Assembly (NCBI RefSeq): GCF_902502825.2
Contig: NZ_LR723670.1
Coordinates: 2,604,001 to 2,668,000, forward strand
Length of the DNA stretch: 64,000 nt
Origin: Pseudorhizobium flavum
Lineage (GTDB): Bacteria > Pseudomonadota > Alphaproteobacteria > Rhizobiales > Rhizobiaceae
Direction of reading: 5' to 3'
Shown here: positions 38,366 to 47,907 of the stretch, piece after piece
How the letters are laid out: the number at the start of each line of letters is the position of its first letter
Numbering within the stretch: the first letter of the stretch is position 1
The notes under the pieces: generated by a model
Databases searched by the model: none
What the model was told of the DNA's origin: nothing
The model's input: only the letters and a program-made list of their open reading frames with translations
Translations under genes and position numbers: made by a program

Positions 38366-39304
38366 TCAGACGCCCCGCAGCCGATTGTGGATGGCCACCG
38401 CGGCGATCTCGCCCTGCGCCATGGCCACCCCCAGCTGATTGAGCCCTGTCACTACGTCACCTACCGCGAAGCAGCCGTCAACCGCCGTCTCCTGATGGGC
38501 GCCGGTACCGATCCGTCCGTCTTCCTCAAGGACGATCCCGAGGCCGGCGGCAAGGCGCGAGCGTGGACGCACCCCGAGAGCGGAGTAAAGAACCACCTCT
38601 TCGAGCCGCCTCCCGTCGGAAAATGTCAGCGACGTCTCGCTCTCCCCCGCCCGCTCCACCGATGAAAGAGAGCCCGTGATGACTTGGATCCGCTCCTCGG
38701 CAAGGGATGCCTCCGTGCCGCCGTCCCATTCCGCAGTTTCGCCCAGCGTGGCGATGCAGACGGCATCGCTGAAAGTCTGCAGGAAACGGGCTTCGGCCAC
38801 TGCCCGCAGGCTATTGCCGATCACGCAGACCGGCCGGCCGGCGATCTCGAACCCGTCGCAGATCGGGCATATCCGCAGATAACCGCCGGCGATCATGTCT
38901 TCCGCGTCCGCAAACGGCGGGAGGTTGTCCTTCAGCCCGGTTGCCAGGATGATGTTCTGCGCCATCAAGCCCGAACCGTTATCCAGGCGGGCTCGGAAGA
39001 AACCGTCCTCTGTCTTTTCGAGGCTTGACGCCGCGGCTTCGGCCACCGGGACCCGCAGCAGTGCCAATTGCTCGCGCATTCGCGCCAGAAGAGCCTCGCC
39101 CTTGATACCACCCGGAAAACCTGGATGGTTATAGGATCGCGGAATGAGCGAGGCACGGCTTGCTCCGCCATCGACGACGAGCGTCTTGCGGTTCATCCGG
39201 GCGAGATAGATTGCGGCCGTCATACCGCCGGGCCCACCGCCGACGACCACGCAGTCAAATGGCGTCGTTGATACGTCCTGACGCACGGCACCCGCGCCTG
39301 TCAT
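38366..39304 (-). CDS. Thioredoxin-reductase-like FAD oxidoreductase
   Basis: 312 aa from ATG 39304. FAD site [19 protein letters not shown] (about 19-37), redox-active CPICDG with C146 and C149, and a C-terminal FAD motif [24 protein letters not shown]. Length and layout match thioredoxin reductase relatives, but the CPIC spacing and NAD site ([17 protein letters not shown], with GNS in place of GGGDSA) differ from classical TrxB. It probably reduces a disulfide in a partner protein; partner unknown. Confidence 0.85.
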   Translation of the reverse strand: MTGAGAVRQDVSTTPFDCVVVGGGPGGMTAAIYLARMNRKTLVVDGGASRASLIPRSYNHPGFPGGIKGEALLARMREQLALLRVPVAEAAASSLEKTEDGFFRARLDNGSGLMAQNIILATGLKDNLPPFADAEDMIAGGYLRICPICDGFEIAGRPVCVIGNSLRAVAEARFLQTFSDAVCIATLGETAEWDGGTEASLAEERIQVITGSLSSVERAGESETSLTFSDGRRLEEVVLYSALGVRPRSRLAAGLGIVLEEDGRIGTGAHQETAVDGCFAVGDVVTGLNQLGVAMAQGEIAAVAIHNRLRGV

Positions 39305-39418
39305 ACCGCCTCCATACTGTTTCTCGCCTACCGGACCTTCAGGCGGCGACAACTCCCCTGGGAGATCAGGGTTCCAGAAGCGGTTTGACAGGATGCTCTC
39401 GCGACGCGGGCCTGCCGG

Positions 39419-40249
39419 TCAGCGGACCAGAAGCGTGGGGAGTTTGACACCCTTCATCATCGAACTGGTCACGCCGCCGAAGATCCGTTGCCTCCAGCGG
39501 GCATGGCCATAGGCGCCGAGAACCAGCATATCCGCCGATACTTCGAGCGCCCGCTGGTTCAGCACGTCTTCGACGGGCCGCCCGCCGCTTGGTATCTGGT
39601 CCACGGTCACATTCACCCCGTGCCGCGCCAGGAATGTCGCAAGTTCGGCGCCGGGCTCGCCGTCATGATCCGCATAGGGGCTCTCCGGATCGACGACGGC
39701 CACATAAACCGCCTCGGCGGCCATCAGCATGTCCATCGATTCCCGAACTGCCCGGATCGCCTCGATCTTGTTGTTCCAACCCAGCATGATCCGTTTCGGG
39801 CGCAGGCTTGCCTGATCGCCCTCGGGCAGGAGCAGCACCGGCGACATGGCGTCGAACAGCCCACCGTTGACGACGATGCCGATCAGAGAAGCATTTGTCA
39901 TGACCCGGGGGCCTACCGTTATGAGGTCGGCATAGAAGGCGCGGCGCGTCAGTTCCTCGGTCAGGAACACAGGCTCGTCATAGAAGCTGGCGAAGTCATA
40001 GGAGATCCCGCTGCCAGCGCAGGCCGCATCATGCGCCTCGGCAGCCGCCTTGAAGTCGTGCTGGTGATGATGCCGGCGATCCAGCCAATCCGTATCTACA
40101 GGATAGTCGCTCAGTGTCGGCGACAGCGCGACCTGCAACGCCAGGACCGAAAGATGCGCCTCGCTCCCGGCACAAAGCGATATCGCGTGCTGGAGGTCGG
40201 CGGCAGTGTCCTTGCCCCCGACAACGGCCAAGACGGTCTTGAACGGCAT
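39419..40249 (-). CDS. Universal stress protein (UspA family)
   Basis: 276 aa, long enough for two Usp domains; the C-terminal one carries the ATP-binding pattern GAYGHARWRQRIFGGVTSSMMK followed by LPTLLVR. The N-terminal domain begins FKTVLAVVGGKD. Its ATG at 40249 lies opposite the low-confidence ORF that precedes the P-type ATPase. Such proteins protect against stationary-phase, redox or metal stress. Confidence 0.9.
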   Translation of the reverse strand: MPFKTVLAVVGGKDTAADLQHAISLCAGSEAHLSVLALQVALSPTLSDYPVDTDWLDRRHHHQHDFKAAAEAHDAACAGSGISYDFASFYDEPVFLTEELTRRAFYADLITVGPRVMTNASLIGIVVNGGLFDAMSPVLLLPEGDQASLRPKRIMLGWNNKIEAIRAVRESMDMLMAAEAVYVAVVDPESPYADHDGEPGAELATFLARHGVNVTVDQIPSGGRPVEDVLNQRALEVSADMLVLGAYGHARWRQRIFGGVTSSMMKGVKLPTLLVR

Positions 40250-40443
40250 TGCGATCTCCTCTCGTATCAGTCTCGAAGCCGTTCATCGACATCGACGGCC
40301 CGCCGGGAGCTACCCCCGGCCTGCTGATCCTTGCACAGGAGGCGGAACCGTTGTTGACATATATCAACCTCGGCCTGGTCATCTCGAATAGGCTGGCGGA
40401 CAACCCGCACGTCTCTCTGACAATGACCGGAAAATCCGAGTGA
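40249..40443 (+). CDS. Doubtful 64-aa ORF overlapping the P-type ATPase start
   Basis: A TTG-initiated frame whose TGA overlaps the ATPase GTG start by 4 nt, the geometry of translational coupling. The product (PFIDIDGPPGATPGLLILAQ near residue 11) has GC-rich third positions and reads like a protein, but it has no ribosome-binding site and its only start lies opposite the uspA start codon. It could be a remnant of a larger gene or an unrelated frame. Confidence 0.3.
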   Translation: MRSPLVSVSKPFIDIDGPPGATPGLLILAQEAEPLLTYINLGLVISNRLADNPHVSLTMTGKSE

Positions 40444-43103
40444 GCAACCCGACCTCTGCCAAGATGGGATTGACAGCGCTCGAAGCTGAGGAACGGCTGG
40501 CCCGCTTCGGCGCCAACCTCCTGCCCGAGCCAAAGATCCCTTCATTCCTGATGACTTTCCTGCTGCAGTTCCGCAGCCCGCTCATCTACATCCTGCTTGT
40601 CGCGGCGGCCCTTTCGGCGGCCCTGGGAGACCTTGAGGACAGCTTCTTCATCGGGTTCGTGCTCGTCTTGAACGGCATCGTCGGCGGAGTGCAGGAACAT
40701 TCCGCCGGACGGGCCGCCGCGGCTCTGCGGAAGCTCGAGGAGGCGACCGCGACGGTGCTGCGCAACCAGGCCGTAGTGACGATCCCGGCCCGGCTCGTCG
40801 TGCCGGGTGATATCGTCCTGCTGGAGGCCGGCGCGCGGGTGCCTGCAGACGTCAGCGTGTTCCAGGCCACCGACCTTCAATGCGACGAGTCCCTGCTGAC
40901 GGGAGAATCCGCTCCCATGAAAAAGATCATCCCGCCCGGGCAGGAGAATGCCGTTCCCGCCTTTGCCGGCACCCTCGTCACGAGGGGGCGTGGGCGGGGC
41001 GTGGTCGTCGCGACGGGCATGTCGAGCGCGATCGGCAAGATCGCGGCGGAACTTGGAAAGAAGTCCTCCGCCAAGCCGCCGCTGATGATCCGGCTTGCCA
41101 AGTTCTCCAACCTGATTGCGTGGCTCGTCGGCTTTGCCATGCTCTTCCTCATCCTGGTGGGCCTGATCCGGGGGCTCGCCTGGGGGGACCTCTTCCTGAT
41201 GGCCGTCGGCCTCGCCGTCAGCGCGATACCGGAAGGATTGCCGGTGGCCATTTCCGTCGCCCTGGCAATCAGCATGCGCCGCATGGCGAGAGAGAACGTG
41301 ATCGTGCGCCGCATGCCCGCCGTCGAAGCGCTCGGCTCCTGCACGATGATCGCGACCGACAAGACCGGCACGCTCACCCTGAACGAACTGACGGTGACGG
41401 ATATCGTGCTTCCAGGCGGCAGCCGTTTCGAGTGCGAGACGGGAAGCGAGATCGACGCCTGCCGGATCCTCGGTGACACAGGACATGACCTTTCGGCAAA
41501 CGACCGTGTCTCCCGTCTGTTCAAGGCAGCCTCGATGCCCAACGAAGGCGCGCTGATCCGGGATGAGAATGGCTGGGCTGGGGTCGGTGACACCGTCGAC
41601 GTCGCCCTGCTGGCCGCCGCACGCAAGGCAGGCCTGGAGCATCAGGCGCTGGCGGAGCACTACCCGCTTCTCACCCGCATCCCCTACGAGCCGGACCTGA
41701 AATACGCCGCCTCCTTCCACCAGCGCGGCGATGTCGTGCGCGTCTTCGCCAAAGGTTCCCCGGAGACGCTGATCGGCATGGCGGACCGGATGGACATGGG
41801 TACGGAATTCGTGCCGATCGACCGGGATGCCCTTCTGCGACAGAAGGAGGAGATGGCGGCCCGAGGTCTTCGCGTGCTGGCATTTGCCGACGGCGAGATT
41901 TCCTCGGGAGAGAGCAGCGACCTTGGGGCTCACCACCTCGTCGATCTCGTCTTCCTCGGGATGGTCGGGATGCAGGATCCCGTCCGTCCCGAAGTGCCCC
42001 AGGCGGTTGCCGACTGCCGTTCCGCAGGCGTCGAGATTGCCATGGTTACGGGCGATGACCCGCAGACGGCCGCCACCATTGCACGGCACGCAGGACTCTC
42101 CTTCAAAGAGGACCAGGTGGTTACTGGCCACGATGTCGAATCGGCCGAGGAGACTGGAGAAGCCGGCCTCGATGCACTGACTGCGCGCGCCCGCATCTAT
42201 GCTCGCGTGGCGCCGGCACAGAAGCTTGCCATCGTTCGGTCGCTTGCCCGCAACGGGCACTTCGTCGCCGTCACGGGGGACGGCATCAATGATGCACCGG
42301 CGCTGAAGCATGCGCATGTCGGCGTCGCCATGGGCCGGAAGGGGACGGACGTCGCAAAGGAGAGCGCCGATATCGTTATCACCGACGACAACTTCTCGTC
42401 CATCGTCAGAGGCATCCGCGAGGGGCGTGTGGCCTACAGCAACATCCGCAAGGTCATCCTGATGCTGGTAACGACCGGGATTGCCGAGGTCCTGCTGTTC
42501 CTGCTGGCGATCCCGCTCGGGCTGCCCATGCCGCTCCTTCCCGTCCAGTTGCTCTGGCTGAACCTCGTAACCAACGGCATCCAGGACGTGGCCCTGGCCG
42601 GCGAAAAGCGGGAAGGAGACGAACTCCAACGCCCTCCGCGACGCCCCCGGGAGCCGATCTTCGATGCCATCATGATCCGGCGCATCCTTGTCACCGTCGC
42701 AGTAATGGGCTTCGGTGGCTTTGGCCTGTTCTACTGGCTGCTCGCGCAAGGATACGAGGTGTCCCAGGCGCGCAACCTGCTTCTCCTCCTCTTCGTGATG
42801 TTCGAGAACGTTCAGACCTTCACCAGCCGGTCCGAGCGGCGCTCTATCTTTTCGATCCCCCTCCTCGGTAATCCGCTCCTGGTGGTGACCATCATCATTG
42901 CCCAGGCGCTCCACATTGCCGCGATGTACATACCCTGGCTGCGCGACACCCTCGATCTCGCCCCGATCAGCCTGGCGGAATGGGCCCTGATGCTTCTTGG
43001 CGCGGCATCGATTATCGTGGTGACGGAACTGGACAAGTTGCGCCTGCGCCGCACCGAGGCACGGCGGTCACGTGACATCGTGGAGCCGGTTACCAAACGC
43101 TGA
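40440..43103 (+). CDS. Cation-transporting P-type ATPase (P2/Ca-type)
   Basis: 887 aa from GTG 40440. All P-type elements are present: an N-terminal cation-ATPase domain (GLTALEAEERLARFGAN), the actuator loop (TGES at about 158), PEGLPVAISVALAI in helix 4, phosphorylation site D307 in ATDKTGTLT, hinge TGDGINDAPALKHAHVGVAMG and a C-terminal block of six helices. PEGLP in helix 4 places it in the P2 (Ca2+/Na+-type) group rather than heavy-metal P1B, which would have CPx. No N-terminal metal-binding domain. Ion is not certain. Confidence 0.92.
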   Translation: MSNPTSAKMGLTALEAEERLARFGANLLPEPKIPSFLMTFLLQFRSPLIYILLVAAALSAALGDLEDSFFIGFVLVLNGIVGGVQEHSAGRAAAALRKLEEATATVLRNQAVVTIPARLVVPGDIVLLEAGARVPADVSVFQATDLQCDESLLTGESAPMKKIIPPGQENAVPAFAGTLVTRGRGRGVVVATGMSSAIGKIAAELGKKSSAKPPLMIRLAKFSNLIAWLVGFAMLFLILVGLIRGLAWGDLFLMAVGLAVSAIPEGLPVAISVALAISMRRMARENVIVRRMPAVEALGSCTMIATDKTGTLTLNELTVTDIVLPGGSRFECETGSEIDACRILGDTGHDLSANDRVSRLFKAASMPNEGALIRDENGWAGVGDTVDVALLAAARKAGLEHQALAEHYPLLTRIPYEPDLKYAASFHQRGDVVRVFAKGSPETLIGMADRMDMGTEFVPIDRDALLRQKEEMAARGLRVLAFADGEISSGESSDLGAHHLVDLVFLGMVGMQDPVRPEVPQAVADCRSAGVEIAMVTGDDPQTAATIARHAGLSFKEDQVVTGHDVESAEETGEAGLDALTARARIYARVAPAQKLAIVRSLARNGHFVAVTGDGINDAPALKHAHVGVAMGRKGTDVAKESADIVITDDNFSSIVRGIREGRVAYSNIRKVILMLVTTGIAEVLLFLLAIPLGLPMPLLPVQLLWLNLVTNGIQDVALAGEKREGDELQRPPRRPREPIFDAIMIRRILVTVAVMGFGGFGLFYWLLAQGYEVSQARNLLLLLFVMFENVQTFTSRSERRSIFSIPLLGNPLLVVTIIIAQALHIAAMYIPWLRDTLDLAPISLAEWALMLLGAASIIVVTELDKLRLRRTEARRSRDIVEPVTKR

Positions 43104-43208
43104 CCGCCACGGATTTTCTAGCAGAGAGGCGAAGTTTGGAGGAATTTGCCTCCTGCATCATCGCTCGGCCTGTTAGTCGTCTGCTCCCGCAGTCGAGTAC
43201 CGCTCCCC

Positions 43209-44387
43209 ATGTCTCTCCTCCGACGTCTCAACCCTTCGATCGTGCCGGTCAGTTCGGCAGAACGCATGCGAGCGTCCGTCGGCGCGCTGGTCGGCATCAT
43301 GCTGACGGGTCTCCTGTCGCGGATGGCGCTTGGCGATAGCGACGCGCTCCCCCTGCTCATCGCGCCGATGGGCGCCTCTGCCGTTCTGCTGTTCGCGGCG
43401 CCGAGCAGCCCGCTCGCCCAGCCCTGGTCGATCCTTGGCGGCAATCTCGTCTCGGCCGTCATCGGCGTCACCTGCGCACTCGCCATTGCGGATCCGGTGA
43501 TCGCCGCCGGAAGTGCGATCGCGCTCTCGATCGCGCTCATGCTGCTCCTCAACTGCCTGCACCCACCGAGCGGCGCCGTCGCGCTCACCGCCGTCGTCGG
43601 CGGAGCCTCCATCCATGAGTTGGGCTATTGGTTCGTCCTCTCGCCGGTCGGCTTGAACACGATCCTGCTGCTCGTCAGCGCCTATGCGTTCAACAATGCG
43701 ACAGGGCGGCGCTATCCGCATGTCGCGCCCCCAGCCACGCAGAATTCCCATGGCACCGTCGATGCCACCCCCTCCCACCGCATCGGCGTCGTTCCCGACG
43801 ATCTCCGTGCCGTGCTGGAGCAGTATGACGAGGTCGTCAACATCAGCCTCGAAGATCTCGATGCTCTCCTCCACCAGGCGCAGATCCGCGCCTACGAGCG
43901 CCGCTCCGGCGAGATTACCTGCGCCGAGGTCATGTCCCGCGACGTCCTGACCGTCACACCGGAAACCAGCCTGAAAGCGGCATGGGAAGTGCTGGTCCGC
44001 GCAAAGATCAAGGCGCTCCCCGTGGTCGCGCCGGACCGCCAGCTCGTCGGCATCGTGACACAGACCGATTTCATGCGCATGTCCGTCCTCAACCAGAAAG
44101 GCGGGCTGAAGCTTGCAACGCGCGCCGGCGGGCTAGTCCGCCGGCCGGGCGTGCCCCGAACCGTCTCCGACATCATGACGCGGCGCGTCCAGTCCGCCCT
44201 TCCAGAGACCATGATCGCCAAGCTTGTGCCCCCGATGGCGGACATGGGCCTCCACCACATGCCGGTGGTCGACCACGACAATCACGTGGTCGGCATCATC
44301 ACCCAGTCCGATCTTATCGCCGCACTCTTCCAAAATGGTCGAACAGGAATGGCGACGTTTGCGTCGGGCTACGCTGAAGCCGGGTGA
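43209..44387 (+). CDS. HPP-family membrane protein with two C-terminal CBS domains
   Basis: 392 aa from ATG 43209. The N-terminal HPP domain has about four spans and the signature LNCLHPPSGAVALTAVVGG; a linker leads to two CBS domains (about 235-300 and 325-385; MSRDVLTVTPETSLKAAWEVL and MTRRVQSALPETMIAKLVPPM). CBS pairs usually bind adenosyl ligands and gate the attached transporter. Family links to nitrite transport in plants suggest an anion role, which is inference. A large stem-loop lies immediately downstream. Confidence 0.88.
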   Translation: MSLLRRLNPSIVPVSSAERMRASVGALVGIMLTGLLSRMALGDSDALPLLIAPMGASAVLLFAAPSSPLAQPWSILGGNLVSAVIGVTCALAIADPVIAAGSAIALSIALMLLLNCLHPPSGAVALTAVVGGASIHELGYWFVLSPVGLNTILLLVSAYAFNNATGRRYPHVAPPATQNSHGTVDATPSHRIGVVPDDLRAVLEQYDEVVNISLEDLDALLHQAQIRAYERRSGEITCAEVMSRDVLTVTPETSLKAAWEVLVRAKIKALPVVAPDRQLVGIVTQTDFMRMSVLNQKGGLKLATRAGGLVRRPGVPRTVSDIMTRRVQSALPETMIAKLVPPMADMGLHHMPVVDHDNHVVGIITQSDLIAALFQNGRTGMATFASGYAEAG

Positions 44388-44395
44388 CTGAGCGT

Positions 44396-44438
44396 AGTAT
44401 TTTCGAACCTCTGAATTTAACCAAGGTACGAAAATACT
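44396..44438. other. Large stem-loop after the HPP-CBS gene
   Basis: AGTATTTTCG (44396-44405) and CGAAAATACT (44429-44438) are perfectly complementary; an inner ACCT/AGGT pair extends the stem past one A.A mismatch, leaving a 13-nt loop. It begins 9 nt after the HPP-CBS stop. The stem is AT-rich compared with neighbouring sequence and lacks a distinct T-tail. It may be a terminator, an sRNA or a protein site. Confidence 0.45.
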
Positions 44439-44532
44439 TCTGGGGCAGCTTGAATGCAGCGCAACGTGAGTAGAGGATACAATACGCACATAAACAACTA
44501 CGTTGAATGCGTATCCATCCAGTGGGAGCGTC

Positions 44533-44742
44533 ATGCAAGACCCAATAGCAGTGATGGCAAGGAGACTGGCAGGCGACGATACTGTGTGCAGTGAGGAGAT
44601 CGCTGAGGCGCTCGACTATGTGGAGGAGCAGATTCGCTCTGCCCGGGATGGTCAGGGGCCACTGCCGATGGCTGCCTTCCGGACGAGATCGCTCCTTTCC
44701 GCCGCGCTGAGGCTACGGCAGGAAGCCGGACACTCACTCTAG
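44533..44742 (+). CDS. Small helical hypothetical protein
   Basis: 69 aa from ATG 44533, with a GGAG sequence about 6 nt upstream (AGTGGGAGCGTC). Helical and soluble (EEIAEALDYVEEQIRSARDG then LLSAALRLRQEAG). No known domain. It is followed by the DUF421 gene after a 144-bp spacer in which I see no motif. Function unknown. Confidence 0.6.
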   Translation: MQDPIAVMARRLAGDDTVCSEEIAEALDYVEEQIRSARDGQGPLPMAAFRTRSLLSAALRLRQEAGHSL

Positions 44743-44886
44743 AGAAATGCGGTAGCGAGCGAGTTGGCCTTCCGGACGTCTAGCCGCACCGCGTTTGGAT
44801 CAACGCCGAACTGTTCAAGTGTCCCGCGCGGCACATGGAACCAAGGTCGCGCCCACCGGTTCAAGCCTCTTTAGAAGGAGAACGTT

Positions 44887-45372
44887 TTGAACTGGAGCGA
44901 CATGTTCTTCCAGGAATGGGAGAACATATTCAGGACTATCATGGTGGGGCTGTTGGCCTACGTCTCGGTCATCCTGTTTATCCGGATCTCCGGCAAGCGG
45001 ACCCTTGCCAAGCTTAATGCCTTCGACCTGGTAGTGACGGTTGCGCTCGGATCGACCTTGTCATCCGTCCTCCTGCAGAAGTCGATATCCCTGGCCCAGG
45101 GTGTCACCGCACTTGGGTTGCTCATTGCCCTTCAGTACCTGGTGACGTTCCTCTCCGTGCGCTCCACACGGTTTGCCAAGCTGGTCAGGTCCCAGCCGAG
45201 CCTCCTCGCCCGCCACGGGATCTTCTATGGCGATGCGATGGTGAGGCAACGGCTGACAGAGGACGAGGTCTTGTCGGCCGTTCGTGCGCAGGGCCTGCAA
45301 GGGCTGGAGAACGTGGAAGCAGTGATCCTGGAAAGCGACGGTTCGCTCAGCATCATCCCGCGGCAGGACTGA
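44887..45372 (+). CDS. DUF421 (YetF-type) membrane protein
   Basis: 161 aa from TTG 44887, chosen because AAGGAG lies 6-7 nt upstream and the product then starts MNWSDMFFQEWENI. Three membrane spans precede a soluble C-terminal domain containing SLLARHGIFYGDAMVRQRLTEDEVLSAVR and EAVILESDGSLSIIP, the family pattern. TTG is an uncommon start but fits well. Function of the family is not settled. Confidence 0.87.
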   Translation: MNWSDMFFQEWENIFRTIMVGLLAYVSVILFIRISGKRTLAKLNAFDLVVTVALGSTLSSVLLQKSISLAQGVTALGLLIALQYLVTFLSVRSTRFAKLVRSQPSLLARHGIFYGDAMVRQRLTEDEVLSAVRAQGLQGLENVEAVILESDGSLSIIPRQD

Positions 45373-45510
45373 GCAACCACGGTCTTAATTTTCGGGGCCG
45401 CACATCTGCCGGACGCAGCAGCGACTTGCTGTCGCAGACGATGCTGCGATCTGAGAGGGACTGAAAATAGCTGCTAGAACAGTCGGATTGCGAAGCGAGG
45501 ACCGGGTTCA

Positions 45511-46719
45511 ATGGCCAACGACTTCAATGCCGAACTGCATGCGCGTCCCTCCATCAAATTTCTTGGACCCGCGATTGTCGAGCATGTTGCGCTCATGCCG
45601 GCCAAGTTCCTTGGCCAGCATAGTACGCAGGCGGTTGTCGGTGCGCCTGTTGCTGGCGACAGGCATGTTCGCAGCCAGATCGAGTATCATACAGAATTCA
45701 TCACCATCACCGTGGTGACGCAACTGGACACGCAGCCGGTGGAATGGCCTGAAAGCCAGCTTTCGGTCGCAGACTTTCAGGAACTGGCGGCGACGCCCGA
45801 TGCTGAGCTTATCTGCCGGACGTCCATCCTGGTCACAGGTCCGGCCCCGCCTGAAATCGCGCCGGTCCTCTCGAAGCTCGGTTTCGGCGACACCGCCGTC
45901 TCCTCGGTCGGCCGAGGTTCTGCCCATGTCTGCTCCGACTTCCGTCTTCACGGCGACGGGTCGACCCGCGTCGTTCTCTTCAATCAGGACCTGAACGCAC
46001 CCCGCCTGGGGCGTATGGTGAGGAGAATCTACGAGATCGAGACCTACCGTGCCATGGCACTGCTGGGCCTGCCTGAAGCGCGACGCCTCGCACCGCTTCT
46101 GGGAGATTATGATGCGAAGCTGGTTGAACTGAGCAATCGCAACCTGGCGACCCCGAGGTCCGAGCACAAGAGATTGCTGGACGACATTACCGCGCTTTCG
46201 GCCGAGGTGATCTCGGCGACGGCAGAGACACGCAACCGGTTCGGCGCAACAGCCGCCTATGCGGCAATCGTCGATGAACGGATCGCGGAGCTTCGCGAAG
46301 AACGCGTCGAAGGCTTCCAGCGCTTCGGCGTCTTTGTTGACCGGCGGTTCAAGCCTGCCGTGCGCACCTGCGCCGCGACAGCCGTGCGCCTCGATCAGCT
46401 GTCACGCGCGACCATGCATCTCATCGACCTCCTACAGACGCGCATACAGGTCGAGATCGAATACCAGAACTCTCTGCAGATAAAGGCGATGGCCGAGAGG
46501 ACCGCCACCCAGATCAGGATTCAACGGGCAGTCGAGGGCTTCTCGATCATCGCCATCAGCTACTACCTCCTGAGCCTCCTGAAGGTGGTGACGGAGAGCA
46601 TGAAATATGCCGGCTACAGCGTAAGCCCACTGGTCATGCTGATATCCATACCTGTCGTCGTCGGCGCCGTGGCACTGACGATCCTGCGGGTAAGGCATGC
46701 CCTCACGTCCGGAAAATGA
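45511..46719 (+). CDS. DUF3422 membrane protein
   Basis: 402 aa from ATG 45511. DUF3422 signatures are present: the N-terminal FNAELHARPSIKF and the central MVRRIYEIETYRAMALLGLPEARRLAP. Two C-terminal membrane spans (about 345-395: FSIIAISYYLLSLLKVV and PLVMLISIPVVVGAVALTI) follow a helical domain rich in Arg and Glu. Family members are usually isolated genes in proteobacteria. Function unknown. It converges with soxD, 42 nt between the stops. Confidence 0.88.
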   Translation: MANDFNAELHARPSIKFLGPAIVEHVALMPAKFLGQHSTQAVVGAPVAGDRHVRSQIEYHTEFITITVVTQLDTQPVEWPESQLSVADFQELAATPDAELICRTSILVTGPAPPEIAPVLSKLGFGDTAVSSVGRGSAHVCSDFRLHGDGSTRVVLFNQDLNAPRLGRMVRRIYEIETYRAMALLGLPEARRLAPLLGDYDAKLVELSNRNLATPRSEHKRLLDDITALSAEVISATAETRNRFGATAAYAAIVDERIAELREERVEGFQRFGVFVDRRFKPAVRTCAATAVRLDQLSRATMHLIDLLQTRIQVEIEYQNSLQIKAMAERTATQIRIQRAVEGFSIIAISYYLLSLLKVVTESMKYAGYSVSPLVMLISIPVVVGAVALTILRVRHALTSGK

Positions 46720-46761
46720 AGGAGGTCCAGGGGTCGCAGACGCGTTCTGGGCCTCCGCAGC

Positions 46762-47907
46762 TCAGTCGATACCGCCACCGGCTGGCTGGTCGTCTTCGCC
46801 GGCGTCCTCCGGAGTGACGTCGAGAATGGCAGCGTGCATGCTGATTTCTGCCTTGCCGGGACGGCAATTTTCCATGCACGGCTCTTTCTTCTCCGCATAG
46901 AACGGCTCTTCCTGGCGATCGTCGTCGATGAAATTGGGTTCATTCGGCAACTGGATCTCGGTGAAGTTCTCCTTGGACAGCTCGAATTCCTCGTCCGTCA
47001 CGACATCGTTGAGGTAGAGGAGATAGGCGGTGAGCGCGTAGACGTCGTCGTCGGAAAGGGAGCGTGCGTTGCCGAATGGCATGGCCCGACGCACATAGTC
47101 ATAGACTGTGGACAGATAGGGCCAATACGAGCCGATCGTCTTTTCGGGACGTTCCGCCTGAAGCGTTCCCTGGCCACCGGCGAGAACCGGCCACCGTCCG
47201 ACGGCCTCGCCGAAATCGCCATGGCAGGAGGCACAGTTCTCGTCATAGATTTCCATGCCATGGGTCACGGTTCCGCGACCCTCGGGCAGACCGAGGCCGT
47301 CCGGGCGCACGTCGATGTCCCATGCAGCGACCTCTTCCGGCGTTGCCGCGCGGCCGAGCTTGAAGTGCTTCCCTGCCCCGGGCTCCGTGCCCGCCGGTGT
47401 CTCCACACTGGCGGAAGCATCCTGCGGGGCCGCGGAAGGCGTCACTTCCGCTACATCCTCTGCCGCTTCTGCCTCGGGCTCCGTTACCGTCTCTGGTGGC
47501 GTGGCGGCTGACGCCTGCTTTTCCGAAAAAGTCTCGAGATAGGCGATGACATTACTCAGATCATCTTCGGACTTGAGGCCGGCAAAGGCCATCTTCGTGC
47601 CTTTGACGAGGCCGCGCGGATTGGCGAGATAAGCCTTCAGATTGTCCTCATCCCAGACTAGTCCGCCCGCGCCGGCTTCCATCATCGCCTTCGAGTACTT
47701 GTAGTCCTCGATCGCCCCCCCCGTGCGACCGATCGCGTCATTGAGATGCGGGCCAACCCTGTTCTTTGCCCCCTCTCCCACCGCATGACAGGCCGCGCAC
47801 TTGGCGAAGACCTTCTTGCCGGCTTCCGGATCGTCCGCCAGGACGCTGGTCGCGCCTGCGAATGCGGCGAAGCCCAGAACCGCGATCGTCTTAAGAGATC
47901 TCGACAT
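46762..47907 (-). CDS. soxD: Sulfur dehydrogenase dihaem cytochrome subunit SoxD
   Basis: 381 aa with a signal peptide (about 1-24). Two class I cytochrome c domains: CAACH at residues 37-41 and CASCH near 225-229, separated by an Ala/Pro/Glu-rich linker. The C-terminal EPCMENCRPG and ILDVTP segment is shared with other SoxD proteins. It accepts electrons from the molybdenum subunit SoxC when oxidising protein-bound sulfane. Its ATG at 47907 overlaps the soxC stop region by 17 nt. Last gene of soxVWXYZABCD; soxE and soxF are absent here. Confidence 0.93.
   Translation of the reverse strand: MSRSLKTIAVLGFAAFAGATSVLADDPEAGKKVFAKCAACHAVGEGAKNRVGPHLNDAIGRTGGAIEDYKYSKAMMEAGAGGLVWDEDNLKAYLANPRGLVKGTKMAFAGLKSEDDLSNVIAYLETFSEKQASAATPPETVTEPEAEAAEDVAEVTPSAAPQDASASVETPAGTEPGAGKHFKLGRAATPEEVAAWDIDVRPDGLGLPEGRGTVTHGMEIYDENCASCHGDFGEAVGRWPVLAGGQGTLQAERPEKTIGSYWPYLSTVYDYVRRAMPFGNARSLSDDDVYALTAYLLYLNDVVTDEEFELSKENFTEIQLPNEPNFIDDDRQEEPFYAEKKEPCMENCRPGKAEISMHAAILDVTPEDAGEDDQPAGGGID

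Noticed and set aside
40542..42914. A 790-codon open frame antisense to the P-type ATPase
   Set aside because: High GC removes stop codons on the opposite strand; the translation has no domain and is rich in His, Arg, Asp and Gly as expected of an antisense shadow, while the plus strand encodes every P-type ATPase motif.
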